Notes: generated from the sequence alone by a model not told the origin. DNA of 64,000 nt from Streptococcus cuniculi (GCF_004570575.1 NZ_SPPD01000002.1:62001-126000); one strand, 5' to 3'. Shown: positions 10,598 through 20,903, counted from the stretch's first letter. A program made the numbers and translations.

Positions 10598-11518
10598 TTA
10601 TTTTTTCAAGTAAATTTCATCAATCTCATGATTTTTTGCTTTATGAAGAATGATATCTGCCCGATGTCGGGTCGGCTCGATATAGTCTTTCAGATTGACC
10701 AGATTGATGGTCTCCCAAATGCTGTGGGCAAATGCAGAGCTGTCCTCTTCAGACATGTCCAAAAAGCGGTGGTAGTAATTGCTCGGATCCCTTTCTGCCA
10801 GTTTCAACAGTTTCTTAAAGCGCTCCAAGTACCAGCTTTCGATATTTTCCACTGCGGCATCAACATAGATGGCCAAATCAAAGTAATCACTGACATAGAG
10901 ATGCTGATTTTGAGGATTTTGTAAGACATTAATTCCCTCTACAATCAGGAAGTCGGGTGCTGAAATGGTTCGATACTGATTTGGTACAATATCGTAGACT
11001 TCATGGGAGTAGACGGGAATTTTAAAATCATGCCCATTTTCAATGGTGTTTAAAAAGTCAAGCAGCAACTCCATATTGTAGGACTCAGGGAAGCCCTTGC
11101 GGTCGAGGAGATTTCTTTCTTTTAAAACAGCATTAGGATAGAGAAAACCATCTGTTGTGACCATTTCCACCTTGGCACGCTTAAAAGTTCTAGTCAGTAG
11201 AATCTGTAAAAGCCTGCTGGTTGTCGACTTTCCAACAGCCACACTACCTGAAATGCCAATGATAAAGGGATGAGTTTTGATTTTCTTCTGTAAAAAGAGA
11301 CTTTTGGAAAACGACAAATCCTCGCTAGCCTTTTTATAAATCCGAATCAGGTTAATGAGTGGTAGGTAGACATCAAGGACATCTTGTAGGCTAATGGTAT
11401 CATTAAAACTTTTAATCGAATTTAGTTCTTCCTGGGTTAGCGGAACCGTGGTGTTTCGATGCAGTTGTTGCCAAGTCTGGCGACTGATTTTTTCAAAATT
11501 GATCAATTCATTCTTCAT
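10598..11518 (-). CDS. coaA: pantothenate kinase type I
   Basis: This 306-residue P-loop kinase phosphorylates pantothenate in the first step of coenzyme A synthesis. The P-loop [15 protein letters not shown] lies near residue 93, and the stretches [19 protein letters not shown] and VEGINVLQN are all typical of bacterial CoaA. I start it at the ATG at 11518, which gives [16 protein letters not shown] as in other streptococci; the upstream in-frame extension of 58 residues is not conserved-looking. The start codon sits 6 bases after the -10 box and has no ribosome site, so the mRNA is probably leaderless. rpsT follows with its own promoter. Confidence 0.92.
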   Translation of the reverse strand: MKNELINFEKISRQTWQQLHRNTTVPLTQEELNSIKSFNDTISLQDVLDVYLPLINLIRIYKKASEDLSFSKSLFLQKKIKTHPFIIGISGSVAVGKSTTSRLLQILLTRTFKRAKVEMVTTDGFLYPNAVLKERNLLDRKGFPESYNMELLLDFLNTIENGHDFKIPVYSHEVYDIVPNQYRTISAPDFLIVEGINVLQNPQNQHLYVSDYFDLAIYVDAAVENIESWYLERFKKLLKLAERDPSNYYHRFLDMSEEDSSAFAHSIWETINLVNLKDYIEPTRHRADIILHKAKNHEIDEIYLKK

Positions 11519-11524
11519 AGCACC

Positions 11525-11553
11525 ATTGTAGCATGATTTTTCATGGGTGTAAA
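11525..11553 (-). promoter_or_regulatory. coaA promoter giving a leaderless start
   Basis: Minus-strand TTTACA and TACAAT are 17 bases apart. Six bases (GGTGCT) separate TACAAT from the coaA ATG, so the expected first transcribed base is the A of the start codon. Confidence 0.65.
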
Positions 11554-11579
11554 ATGATTGTAAGAGTTTTAGCAATCTC

Positions 11580-11608
11580 TTGTAAACGTTTTTCTTAAAT
11601 GGTATAAT
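11580..11608 (+). promoter_or_regulatory. promoter of methyltransferase-nucleoside operon with cre-like overlap
   Basis: TTGTAA (11580-11585), 17 bases, then TATAAT (11603-11608), with the extended TGG in front. The ATG at 11615 lies 6 bases after the -10 box. TGTAAACGTTTTTC (11581-11594) resembles a catabolite-responsive element and overlaps the -35 box, which would suit an operon for deoxynucleoside breakdown. Confidence 0.65.
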
Positions 11609-11614
11609 AAGGAC

Positions 11615-12205
11615 ATGGCAAATATGTATTACGAGAAAAATCCTAGTGTTGCTCATGATTTTCATGAGTTGCGCGTCACCTTGCTCGATCAAGAAATGTT
11701 CTTCCTAACAGATGCAGGAGTGTTCAGTAAGAAGATGGTGGATTATGGTAGTCAAGTACTACTCAATACCCTAGAACTGGAAAAAGGAAAGACATTATTG
11801 GATGTGGGCTGTGGATATGGTCCACTTGGTTTGACTTTAGGGAAGGTTTTTGGTATTTTGCCGACCATGGTCGATATTAATAGCCGAGCTATTGAGTTGG
11901 CGATTCAAAATGCTGGAAAAAATAAGGTTCAGGCCTCTGTTTTCCAATCCAATATCTATGAAGAAGTTGTTGGAACTTTTGACTATGTGATTTCAAATCC
12001 TCCGATTCGAGCTGGTAAGGCAGTTGTCCACGAGATTATTGAAGGAGCGTATGACCATTTGGTAGCTTCTGGACGGTTGACCATCGTGATTCAGAAAAAG
12101 CAGGGTGCTCCAAGCGCCAAAGCCAAGATGGAGGAGGTTTTTGGTAACTGTATTATCTTGAAAAAAGATAAGGGATATTATATTTTAGAAAGTGTGAAAG
12201 AATGA
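11615..12205 (+). CDS. class I SAM-dependent methyltransferase, RsmC/YbxB-like
   Basis: The 196-residue protein has the SAM-binding motif [16 protein letters not shown] at about 61-76 and the NPP motif ([11 protein letters not shown]) of methyltransferases acting on nucleic-acid bases. It resembles the C-terminal half of RsmC, which modifies 16S rRNA; the substrate here is inferred. It heads the nucleoside cluster and overlaps pdp by 4 bases (ATGA). The ATG coincides with the predicted transcription start and has no ribosome site. An internal ATG at 11624 is the alternative. Confidence 0.82.
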   Translation: MANMYYEKNPSVAHDFHELRVTLLDQEMFFLTDAGVFSKKMVDYGSQVLLNTLELEKGKTLLDVGCGYGPLGLTLGKVFGILPTMVDINSRAIELAIQNAGKNKVQASVFQSNIYEEVVGTFDYVISNPPIRAGKAVVHEIIEGAYDHLVASGRLTIVIQKKQGAPSAKAKMEEVFGNCIILKKDKGYYILESVKE

Positions 12206-13479
12206 GGACAGTTGACTTAATTCAGAAAAAGCGGGACGATCATGAACTCACCACAGAAGAAATCAACTGGCTCATCAGCGGATACGCTGAGGGGAGTGTT
12301 CCTGATTATCAGATGGCAGCATTTGCAATGGCTGTCTACTTTAGAGGCATGTCTACTCGGGAAATCTCTGATTTGACCATGGCGATGGTGGCAAGTGGGG
12401 AAGAGATTGACCTTTCAGCGATTGCAGGTGTGAAAGTAGATAAGCATTCGACTGGAGGTGTCGGTGACAAGGTGACCTTGATTTTAGCACCTCTCGTTGC
12501 TAGCTTTGGAATACCCGTTGCGAAGATGAGCGGACGTGGCTTGGGTCATACAGGCGGAACCTTGGATAAGCTAGAATCCATCAAGGGCTACCAGATTGAA
12601 GTGACCCAGGACCAGTTTATCAAGCAGGTCCAAGACATCGGTGTAGCAGTGATTGGTCAGTCTGATAATATGGTGAAGGCAGATAAATTGCTCTATGCTC
12701 TTCGTGATGTGACGGCAACAGTGGACATTATTCCCCTGATTGCAAGTTCGGTCATGTCCAAGAAAATTGCGGCGGGAGCGGATGCGATTTTACTAGATGT
12801 GACGGTTGGGGAAGGTGCCTTCATGAAAAATATCGAAGATGCCCGTCAATTGGCACAGACCATGGTTGAGCTCGGAAAAGCAGTCGGCAGAAAAACGGTT
12901 GCCGTTATTACGGATATGTCACAACCTGTCGGAACCAGCATCGGAAATCGTCTGGAGATTCTCGAAGCCTTGGAGATTTTACAAGGCAAGGGACGCGAGG
13001 ATGTGACCGAGTTTATCTGCGAGTTGGCACAGATTATGTTAGGACTTGCTGATGTCGAAAAGACAGTGGACGAAGTCCGCGCACATTTGCACGACGGATC
13101 TGCCCTTCGAAAATTTGAAGAAATGGTAGTTGCTCAAGGTGGTGACCTAGAGGACTTGTATCGTCAGGTCCATGTTTCACATCAAGTGCCTGTCTTGGCA
13201 CAAGAAAGTGGCTATATCGAAGCTCTCCCAGCTTTGGAATTTGGCTTGTTTGCTATGAAATTAGGTGCAGGGCGGTCAGTTAAGACGGACTCGCTCGATT
13301 ACGAAACCGGAATTGTCTTTCATAAAAAGGCCGGGGAGGCTGTTGAAGCTGGTCAAGAAATCGCAACGATTTTCGCAAATGAAAATATTTCGGAAAATAT
13401 GCTCGCAAATTTCCAAAAAAATGTTAAAATAGGAAATGTAAGTGTAAAGACGAAAGAAATTATCGAAATTGTTTCATAA
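12202..13479 (+). CDS. pdp: pyrimidine-nucleoside phosphorylase
   Basis: This 425-residue enzyme cleaves uridine or thymidine with phosphate, releasing the base and (deoxy)ribose 1-phosphate. The family signature SGRGLGHTGGTLDKLESI lies at about 109-126, KHSTGGVGDKVT near 81 binds phosphate, and VMSKKIAAGADAILLDV follows. Length is normal for the Gram-positive type with broad specificity. It overlaps the methyltransferase by 4 bases, and deoC follows after 15 bases, so salvage of nucleosides for carbon is the likely operon role. Confidence 0.93.
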   Translation: MRTVDLIQKKRDDHELTTEEINWLISGYAEGSVPDYQMAAFAMAVYFRGMSTREISDLTMAMVASGEEIDLSAIAGVKVDKHSTGGVGDKVTLILAPLVASFGIPVAKMSGRGLGHTGGTLDKLESIKGYQIEVTQDQFIKQVQDIGVAVIGQSDNMVKADKLLYALRDVTATVDIIPLIASSVMSKKIAAGADAILLDVTVGEGAFMKNIEDARQLAQTMVELGKAVGRKTVAVITDMSQPVGTSIGNRLEILEALEILQGKGREDVTEFICELAQIMLGLADVEKTVDEVRAHLHDGSALRKFEEMVVAQGGDLEDLYRQVHVSHQVPVLAQESGYIEALPALEFGLFAMKLGAGRSVKTDSLDYETGIVFHKKAGEAVEAGQEIATIFANENISENMLANFQKNVKIGNVSVKTKEIIEIVS

Positions 13480-13494
13480 TGTACGGAGAAAAAG

Positions 13495-14157
13495 ATGAAA
13501 TTAAATAAATATATTGATCACACCCTACTAAAACCAAATGCGACCAAAGAGCAGGTCTTGGCAATTATTGCTGAAGCAAAAGAATATGATTTTGCTAGTG
13601 TCTGTGTCAATCCTACGTGGGTAGCTCTTTCAGCACAGGAGCTGAAAGACACAGACGTAAAAGTTTGTACCGTTATCGGCTTTCCTCTAGGGGCAAATAC
13701 ACCAGCGGTTAAAGCATTTGAAACCAAAGATGCGATTGCAAATGGTGCAGATGAAATTGACATGGTGATTAACGTCGGTGCCCTCAAATCGCAAGATTAC
13801 GATACTGTCTTGAAAGACATTCAAGCAGTTGTCGAAGCGAGTGGTGATACCTTGGTCAAGGTCATCATTGAAACCTGCCTATTGACAGATGAAGAAAAAG
13901 TCAAAGCTTGTCAATTATCACAAGAAGCAGGTGCTGATTTTGTCAAGACTTCTACGGGCTTCTCAACTGGAGGTGCTACAGTAGCAGATGTCGCCTTGAT
14001 GAGAAAAACAGTTGGACCAGATATGGGAGTGAAAGCATCTGGTGGTGCTCGTTCGTACGAAGATGCGAAAGCCTTTATTGAAGCAGGTGCAACTCGTATC
14101 GGAGCTTCTTCTGGGGTGGCGATTATGAAAGGAGAAAAGGCGAATGGCGACTACTGA
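13495..14157 (+). CDS. deoC: deoxyribose-phosphate aldolase
   Basis: The 220-residue class I aldolase splits deoxyribose 5-phosphate into acetaldehyde and glyceraldehyde 3-phosphate. The Schiff-base lysine lies in FVKTSTGF and the second active-site lysine in GVKASGG. It sits directly after pdp, which makes the sugar phosphate, and overlaps cdd by 14 bases. The ribosome site GGAG is 5-6 bases from the ATG. Confidence 0.95.
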   Translation: MKLNKYIDHTLLKPNATKEQVLAIIAEAKEYDFASVCVNPTWVALSAQELKDTDVKVCTVIGFPLGANTPAVKAFETKDAIANGADEIDMVINVGALKSQDYDTVLKDIQAVVEASGDTLVKVIIETCLLTDEEKVKACQLSQEAGADFVKTSTGFSTGGATVADVALMRKTVGPDMGVKASGGARSYEDAKAFIEAGATRIGASSGVAIMKGEKANGDY

Positions 14158-14533
14158 TTTAATTGATTTATCCATTGAAGTTAGTAAAAAAGCCTATGTT
14201 CCTTATTCCCACTTTCCTATCGGAGCTGTCTTAGTCGCAAAGGACGGTCAGGTCTTTACAGGTGTTAATATTGAAAATGCTAGCTTTGGTTTGACCAATT
14301 GTGGGGAGCGGACAGCGATTTTTAAAGCTATTTCAGAAGGTGTTTTGGAGTTTTCAGAGCTCATTGTTTATGGTGAAACAGCCAAGCCCGTTTCACCATG
14401 CGGGGCATGTCGCCAAGTGATGGCAGAATTTTTTGAAGAAGATTTAAGAGTAACATTAGTTGCTAAAGATAAATCGACAGTCGAGATGACAGTCGGGGAA
14501 TTACTTCCGTATTCTTTTACAGACTTAAACTAA
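14144..14533 (+). CDS. cdd: cytidine deaminase
   Basis: The 129-residue enzyme turns cytidine and deoxycytidine into uridine forms, feeding pdp. It is the short tetrameric type. The zinc and catalytic residues are in [11 protein letters not shown] (Cys and Glu) and PCGACRQ (two Cys), and the substrate stretch [10 protein letters not shown] is present. It starts inside the end of deoC. The intergenic stretch after it contains paired palindromes rather than a clear terminator. Confidence 0.95.
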   Translation: MATTDLIDLSIEVSKKAYVPYSHFPIGAVLVAKDGQVFTGVNIENASFGLTNCGERTAIFKAISEGVLEFSELIVYGETAKPVSPCGACRQVMAEFFEEDLRVTLVAKDKSTVEMTVGELLPYSFTDLN

Positions 14534-14710
14534 TACTCAAGAAAGGTCAAATAGATGGGAACGCAGCTGTCATCCTACAAAGGCAAGCAAGCTGATGTCT
14601 CCCGTTCTCAAGATACCTTAAGGTATCCCTTGAAGTTTCAAGAGTATCGTCTGTAAGACAGTCGTTTGACTGTATCATTTCCATTTTGCAACGAAGGTTG
14701 CACAAAGAAT
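14534..14710. repeat. palindrome cluster between cdd and bmpA
   Basis: Three short hairpins follow each other: GATACCTTAAGGTATC, ACAGTCGTTTGACTGT and GCAACGAAGGTTGC. ATTTCC comes just after the second hairpin (it ends at 14687), echoing the TTTCC strings in the larger repeat family. No gene is seen. A ribosome site AGGAGG for bmpA follows at 14715-14720. Confidence 0.55.
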
Positions 14711-14728
14711 TTTTAGGAGGGTTCAGAA

Positions 14729-15796
14729 ATGAACAAAAAACTTATTGGTTTAGGTGTTGCGACTCTTGCAACTGTGGCACTTGCTGCTTGTGGCAACCGC
14801 GCAGCTAAGAACGATTCAAGCTCAAGTGATGCCACAGGAGTAAAAGCAGCAATTGTTACGGACGTTGGTGGTGTTGACGACCGTTCATTTAACCAGTCAG
14901 CTTGGGAAGGTTTGACAGCATGGGGAGAAGAAAACGGTCTTAAAAAAGATGAGGGCTACACCTACTTCCAATCAGGTAGTCAATCTGATTACGTAACAAA
15001 CCTTGATTCAGCAGTTTCAGGCGGCTACAACCTTGTATTCGGTATCGGTTTTGCCTTGGAAAATGCGATTGCTGAAGTAGCACCAAACAATCCTGACACA
15101 AACTATGTGATTGTTGATAGTGTTGTCAAAGACCAGAAGAACGTAGCGAGCGTTGGCTTTGCAGACCATGAAGCATCTTACCTTGCTGGTGTAGCTGCTG
15201 CTAAATCAACAAAAACAAACCATGTAGGATTTATCGGTGGTATGGAATCTGTTATCATTGACCGCTTTGAAGCAGGATTCGTAGCAGGTGTGAAATCTGT
15301 TAATAAAGATATCAAAGTAACGGTTGACTATGCAGGTTCATTTGCTGATTCAGCAAAAGGTCAAACATTGGCTGCTGCTCAATATGCTGCTGGTGCAGAC
15401 GTGATCTTCCACGCATCAGGTGGTACAGGTAACGGTGTCTTTGCCGCAGCGAAAGCAGAAAATGAAACACGTAATGAGGCAGACAAGGTTTGGATCATTG
15501 GTGTAGACCGTGATCAATCAGCAGAAGGTAAATACACTTCTAAAGATGGGAAAGAGTCAAACTTCGTATTGGCATCTACTCTTAAAGAAGTAGGTACTTC
15601 TGTTAAAGACCTTGCTGCAAAAGCTCTTAAAGGTGAGTTTCCTGGTGGTGACATCATCACATTCTCACTTGCAGATAAAGGAGTAGACTTGGCTGAAACC
15701 AATCTTTCAAGCGAAGCTTCAGAAGCAGTAGCAGCTGCTAAGAAGGACATCTTGGATAAAAAAGTAGAAGTTCCAGAAGCGCCTAAGAAAAAATAG
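14729..15796 (+). CDS. bmpA: nucleoside-binding lipoprotein BmpA
   Basis: The 355-residue BMP/PnrA-family lipoprotein has the lipobox LAACG near residue 20. The mature part carries the family stretches VTDVGGVDDRSFNQSAWEG and FHASGGTGNGVFAAA. It captures nucleosides outside the cell for the ABC transporter encoded next. A strong terminator at 15813-15841 separates it from the ATPase gene, so the binding protein is probably made in excess over the membrane parts. It has its own ribosome site AGGAGG. Confidence 0.92.
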   Translation: MNKKLIGLGVATLATVALAACGNRAAKNDSSSSDATGVKAAIVTDVGGVDDRSFNQSAWEGLTAWGEENGLKKDEGYTYFQSGSQSDYVTNLDSAVSGGYNLVFGIGFALENAIAEVAPNNPDTNYVIVDSVVKDQKNVASVGFADHEASYLAGVAAAKSTKTNHVGFIGGMESVIIDRFEAGFVAGVKSVNKDIKVTVDYAGSFADSAKGQTLAAAQYAAGADVIFHASGGTGNGVFAAAKAENETRNEADKVWIIGVDRDQSAEGKYTSKDGKESNFVLASTLKEVGTSVKDLAAKALKGEFPGGDIITFSLADKGVDLAETNLSSEASEAVAAAKKDILDKKVEVPEAPKKK

Positions 15797-15812
15797 AATA
15801 GTGTTTAATCCG

Positions 15813-15841
15813 AAACGGCGACCTGACTCGGTCGCCGTTTT
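15813..15841 (+). terminator. strong terminator between bmpA and nupA
   Basis: AAACGGCGACC-TGACTC-GGTCGCCGTTTT is an 11-base perfect stem with a T-run, the most GC-rich hairpin in the cluster. It can act as a partial stop inside the operon. Confidence 0.9.
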
Positions 15842-15933
15842 AGGAGTTGAGATTATATAATTTCATTAAAGCTTATCAAGCCTTGTTTTGGTAGGTTTTA
15901 CTGACAAAATATAATCCGAAAGGAAAAGAGATT

Positions 15934-17469
15934 ATGACAAAAGATTATGTCATTGAAATGCGAGAAATCACAAAGATTTTTGGTGATTTTGTCGCAAATG
16001 ATCATATCAATTTAAATGTCAGACGTGGAGAAATTCATGCCCTTTTAGGAGAAAATGGTGCAGGTAAGTCGACATTGATGAACATGCTTGCGGGTCTTTT
16101 AGAGCCGACAAGTGGAGAAATTGCTATAAATGGTCAAGTTGTGACAATTGATTCTCCATCTAAGGCTGCACATTTGGGAATTGGGATGGTTCACCAGCAT
16201 TTCATGCTTGTGGATGCTTTTACAGTCGCCGAAAATATTATTTTAGGAAGTGAAACAACCAAGGCTGGCGTGATAGACCTTAAAAAGGCTATCCAAGATA
16301 TTAAAGAATTATCAGCTAGATATGGTCTGGAGGTAGATCCGACCGCCAAAGTCGCAGATATTTCAGTCGGGGCACAGCAACGGGTAGAGATTCTTAAAAC
16401 CCTCTATCGTGGAGCCGATTTATTGATTTTTGATGAGCCAACGGCTGTTTTGACGCCGGCAGAAATTACAGAGCTTCTAAAAATTATGAAAACTCTGGTG
16501 CAAGAAGGAAAATCGATCATCCTGATTACTCACAAGTTAGATGAGATTCGCGCAGTTGCGGATAGCGTAACTGTTATCCGTCGCGGAAAATCAATTGAAA
16601 CTGTCGAAGTCGCTGGTGCGAGCAACGAAGACCTAGCCGAGTGGATGGTCGGGCGTTCCGTATCCTTTAAGACGGAAAAAGTTGCTGCTGATCCTAAAGA
16701 AGTCATTCTATCGATTAAAGACTTAGTCGTTCATGAAAATCGCGGGATTCCTGCTGTTAAAGGCTTATCGCTTGATGTCCGTGCAGGAGAAGTTGTTGGT
16801 ATTGCAGGGATTGATGGCAATGGTCAGAGCGAGCTTATTCAAGCGATTACAGGGCTTCGTAAGGTAAAATCTGGTCAAATTTTTATTAAGGGCACAGAAG
16901 TAGTCGGAAAAACACCCCGGAAGATAACAGAGATGAAGGTTAGCCATGTGCCAGAGGATCGTCACCGTGATGGTCTGGTCTTGCAAATGACAGTGGCTGA
17001 AAATATTGCCTTGCAGACCTACTACAAGGAACCAATTTCTAAAAACGGTATCTTGAACTATGATACCATTAACAAAAAAGCCCGTGAACTCATGGCAGAA
17101 TTTGACGTTCGGGGTGCTAGTGAACTGGTAGCCGTCAAGGCACTTTCAGGGGGAAATCAGCAAAAAGCGATTATCGCGCGGGAAATCGACCGAAATCCTG
17201 ATTTGTTGATTGTCAGCCAACCGACGCGCGGTCTTGATGTTGGGGCGATTGAATATATCCGTAAACGCCTCATTGCAGAGCGTGATAAAGGAAAAGCGGT
17301 ACTGGTGGTCAGCTTTGAATTGGATGAAATTTTAGATGTGTCTGACCGTATTGCAGTCATTCATGACGGTGTTATTCATGGGATTGTTGATCCTGCCAAG
17401 ACCAATAAACAGGAATTGGGATTCTTAATGGCTGGAGGAAGGCTGGAAAAGGAGGAAGCAAATGCCTAA
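15934..17469 (+). CDS. nupA: nucleoside ABC transporter ATPase
   Basis: The 511-residue protein contains two ABC domains in one chain. The first has Walker A GENGAGKST near residue 43, signature SVGAQQRVEIL and Walker B LLIFDEPTAVL. The second has the divergent P-loop GIDGNGQSE and signature LSGGNQQKAIIARE, as in sugar and nucleoside importers of the RbsA/YufO type. It energises the two permeases encoded directly downstream; its stop overlaps the first of them by 8 bases. Confidence 0.9.
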   Translation: MTKDYVIEMREITKIFGDFVANDHINLNVRRGEIHALLGENGAGKSTLMNMLAGLLEPTSGEIAINGQVVTIDSPSKAAHLGIGMVHQHFMLVDAFTVAENIILGSETTKAGVIDLKKAIQDIKELSARYGLEVDPTAKVADISVGAQQRVEILKTLYRGADLLIFDEPTAVLTPAEITELLKIMKTLVQEGKSIILITHKLDEIRAVADSVTVIRRGKSIETVEVAGASNEDLAEWMVGRSVSFKTEKVAADPKEVILSIKDLVVHENRGIPAVKGLSLDVRAGEVVGIAGIDGNGQSELIQAITGLRKVKSGQIFIKGTEVVGKTPRKITEMKVSHVPEDRHRDGLVLQMTVAENIALQTYYKEPISKNGILNYDTINKKARELMAEFDVRGASELVAVKALSGGNQQKAIIAREIDRNPDLLIVSQPTRGLDVGAIEYIRKRLIAERDKGKAVLVVSFELDEILDVSDRIAVIHDGVIHGIVDPAKTNKQELGFLMAGGRLEKEEANA

Positions 17470-18523
17470 AAAGTTACAAAATATAACTCTCCCCCTACTT
17501 GCGGTTCTGTCAGGCTTGGTTCTAGGAGCCATCATCATGCTTGTATTTGGCTATGACCCTATTGCAGGCTACGATCAATTATTTTATTCAGCCTTTGGCT
17601 CTGTAAAATCTATCGGAGAAATTTTTGCAGCTATGGCTCCGCTCATCTTTACAGCTCTAGGATTTGCAGTGGCAAGTCGCGCAGGCTTCTTTAACGTTGG
17701 GCTTTCAGGTCAAGCGCTTGTCGGTTGGGTATTTGCGGGATGGTTTGCCCTAGCAAACCCAGATCTACCACGTCCTGTGCTAATCTTGGCAACGATTTTA
17801 GTCGCAATGATTGCCGGAGGTCTTGCCGGAGCAATTCCGGGGATCTTACGTGCCTATCTCGGAACGAGCGAGGTAATCGTGACCATCATGATGAACTATA
17901 TCTTGCTCTATACCAGCAACTATATTATCCGCAATGTTTTTGCAACTGATTTGATGAAGAATAAGGACTCAAGTATCAATATCTCTGCCAATGCTTCCTA
18001 CCGCTTGGATTGGTTGACGAGTGCGACTGAAAATTCTCGGATAAATATTGGTATCTTCTTTGCTGTGGTTGCTGTGCTTGTTATCTGGTTCTTATTAACA
18101 AAGACAACCCTTGGTTTTGAGATTCGCTCTGTTGGTCTCAATCCGACAGCTTCTGATTATGCAGGCATGTCTGCTAAACGGACGATCATTCTCTCCATGA
18201 TTATCTCTGGTGCCTTAGCAGGTATCGGTGGTGCCATTCAGGGACTTGGAACCTTCCAAAATGTCTATACTCAAGGTGGAAATCTGGATATTGGTTTCAA
18301 TGGTATGTCCGTAGCCCTACTAGCCTCTAATTCGCCACTTGGAATTCCGTTTGCTGCCTTCCTATTTGGTACCTTGTCAATCGGAGCGCCTGGTATGGTG
18401 AAAGCGCAGATTCCACCTGAATTGATCAACGTGGTGACTGCATCTATCATCTTCTTTGTCGGTGTTAAATTCATCTTTGAACAATTATTGAAACGTAGAA
18501 AAAAAGCGAAAGGAGCGAACTAG
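17462..18523 (+). CDS. nupB: nucleoside ABC transporter permease (first)
   Basis: The 353-residue hydrophobic protein of the BPD_transp_2 family has about eight to nine membrane spans. The conserved loop TTLGFEIRSVGLNPTASDYAG is near residues 218-238, and the stretch ASRAGFFNVGLSGQALVG is near 70. It overlaps nupA by 8 bases and ends 2 bases before the second permease. Together they form the membrane channel of the BmpA-dependent nucleoside importer. Confidence 0.9.
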   Translation: MPKKLQNITLPLLAVLSGLVLGAIIMLVFGYDPIAGYDQLFYSAFGSVKSIGEIFAAMAPLIFTALGFAVASRAGFFNVGLSGQALVGWVFAGWFALANPDLPRPVLILATILVAMIAGGLAGAIPGILRAYLGTSEVIVTIMMNYILLYTSNYIIRNVFATDLMKNKDSSINISANASYRLDWLTSATENSRINIGIFFAVVAVLVIWFLLTKTTLGFEIRSVGLNPTASDYAGMSAKRTIILSMIISGALAGIGGAIQGLGTFQNVYTQGGNLDIGFNGMSVALLASNSPLGIPFAAFLFGTLSIGAPGMVKAQIPPELINVVTASIIFFVGVKFIFEQLLKRRKKAKGAN

Positions 18524-18525
18524 GT

Positions 18526-19479
18526 ATGAATCTGACAATCTTAACGCTGCTTGTTTCGCAAATGTTGATTTACTCTGCCCCTCTTATTTTTACCAGTCTT
18601 GGAGGCGTGTTCTCTGAACGAGCAGGTATTGTCAATGTGGGACTAGAAGGAATCATGGTGATCGGTGCTTTTGCTGGTGTTGTATTCAATATTGAATTTG
18701 CAAGCATCTTTGGTAAGACAACTCCACTTTTAGCTGTCTTGGTCGGAGGAGTAGCAGGATTAGTATTTTCTATTATCCACGCAGTCGCAACGATCAACTT
18801 CCGTGCAGACCATGTCGTGTCAGGAACGGTGCTCAACTTACTAGCGCCAGCCTTATCCGTCTTTCTCATTAAGGTTCTTTACCACAAAGGGCAGACAGAT
18901 AGCATTCCACAATCATTTGGTAAGTTTTCATTCCCATTACTAGAAAAGATTCCAGTAGTCGGTGATTTATTCTTTAAAAACACTAGTTTAATGGGCTATG
19001 TAGCTATTGCTATGGCTTTCTTATCTTGGTTTATCCTCTATAAGACTAAATTTGGTTTGCGTCTTCGTTCAGTTGGTGAGCATCCACAGGCAGCAGATAC
19101 CTTGGGGATCAACGTATACGCTATGCGCTATGCTGGTGTCCTGATTGCAGGCTTCCTCGGTGGAGTTGGGGGTGCTGTAAGTGCCCAAACCGTTAATATT
19201 AACTTTTCAGCAACGACCATTGTCGGTTCTGGCTTCATTGCCTTAGCAGCTGTGATTTTCGGTAAATGGAATCCACTGGGTGCGATGCTGGCTAGCCTAT
19301 TCTTCGGCTTGTCTCAAAGTTTAGCAGTTATTGGAGCGCAGCTTCCAGGCCTTTCTCAAGTACCGACTGTATACTTACAGATCGCCCCTTACTTGATTAC
19401 AGTAGTAGCGCTTGCAGCATTCTTCGGAAAAGCCGTTGCACCGAAAGCAGATGGTATCAACTATATCAAATCAAAATAA
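18526..19479 (+). CDS. nupC: nucleoside ABC transporter permease (second)
   Basis: The 317-residue hydrophobic protein is paralogous to the first permease. It shows SERAGIVNVGLEGIMVIG near residue 30 and the loop TKFGLRLRSVGEHPQAADTLG near 172-192. It is the last gene of the transporter and is followed within 10 bases by a strong terminator. Confidence 0.9.
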   Translation: MNLTILTLLVSQMLIYSAPLIFTSLGGVFSERAGIVNVGLEGIMVIGAFAGVVFNIEFASIFGKTTPLLAVLVGGVAGLVFSIIHAVATINFRADHVVSGTVLNLLAPALSVFLIKVLYHKGQTDSIPQSFGKFSFPLLEKIPVVGDLFFKNTSLMGYVAIAMAFLSWFILYKTKFGLRLRSVGEHPQAADTLGINVYAMRYAGVLIAGFLGGVGGAVSAQTVNINFSATTIVGSGFIALAAVIFGKWNPLGAMLASLFFGLSQSLAVIGAQLPGLSQVPTVYLQIAPYLITVVALAAFFGKAVAPKADGINYIKSK

Positions 19480-19487
19480 AAAAATGG

Positions 19488-19534
19488 AAGTGGGAGTAAA
19501 ATAGTCTGGACTAGACCATTTTACTCCTACTTTT
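19488..19534 (+). terminator. terminator of nupABC
   Basis: AAGTGGGAGTAAAAT pairs with ATTTTACTCCTACTT around a short inner stem and ends in TTTT. Confidence 0.85.
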
Positions 19535-19642
19535 ATATGGTTTTAAGTGAGCAAGCGGAGGGCTATAAAGCAGATGCAATCAGTCTATTATAGGCATTTA
19601 GTTTATACTTCGTTAATGCACTTCAGTGCTACCTGCGACTTT

Positions 19643-19815
19643 TGACGAAAACTTCGTTTTCTTCATTTCCTAGCTCAAACAGTCTCTCTCCAGGACTGTG
19701 TTGACGAAAACTTCGTTTTCTTTATTTCCAACCTCCAACAGTCTATCCCCAGACTGTGTTGACGAAAACTTCGTTTTCTTTATTTCCAACCTCCAACAGT
19801 CTATCCCCAGACTGT
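19643..19815. repeat. three tandem copies of a 58-base double-hairpin unit
   Basis: The gap 19535-19886 has no gene. Units begin at 19643, 19702 and 19760. Each contains GAAAACTTCGTTTTC and a second hairpin; in units 2 and 3, which are identical, this is ACAGTCT-ATCCCC-AGACTGT. Unit 1 differs by several changes and one extra base. Just before the array, GCACTTCAGTGC forms another hairpin. The units carry the same TGACGAAA, TTTCC and TCCTAG-like strings as the repeat block ahead of ciaR. Confidence 0.8.
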
Positions 19816-19886
19816 TGGAGCTAATACTAAAAATAAACTAAACGGCTATACCAGACCTATCGCTGAATGCAAGTCTCTAACAGAAC

Positions 19887-19913
19887 TAAAAAACCTTGCT
19901 AAGCAAGGTTTTT
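19887..19913 (-). terminator. ldh terminator
   Basis: AAAAACCTTGCT and AGCAAGGTTTTT form a near-perfect stem with T-runs on both strands, directly after the ldh stop. Confidence 0.85.
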
Positions 19914-19916
19914 AGA

Positions 19917-20903
<987 letters not shown>

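Noticed and set aside
10598..11692. Longer coaA with 58 extra N-terminal residues
   Set aside because: The extension crosses both promoters and the start of the divergent methyltransferase; the family start is at 11518.
19643..19815. Regular repeats that could be taken for a CRISPR array
   Set aside because: Units are contiguous with no unique spacers, are themselves palindromic, and no cas gene is present.
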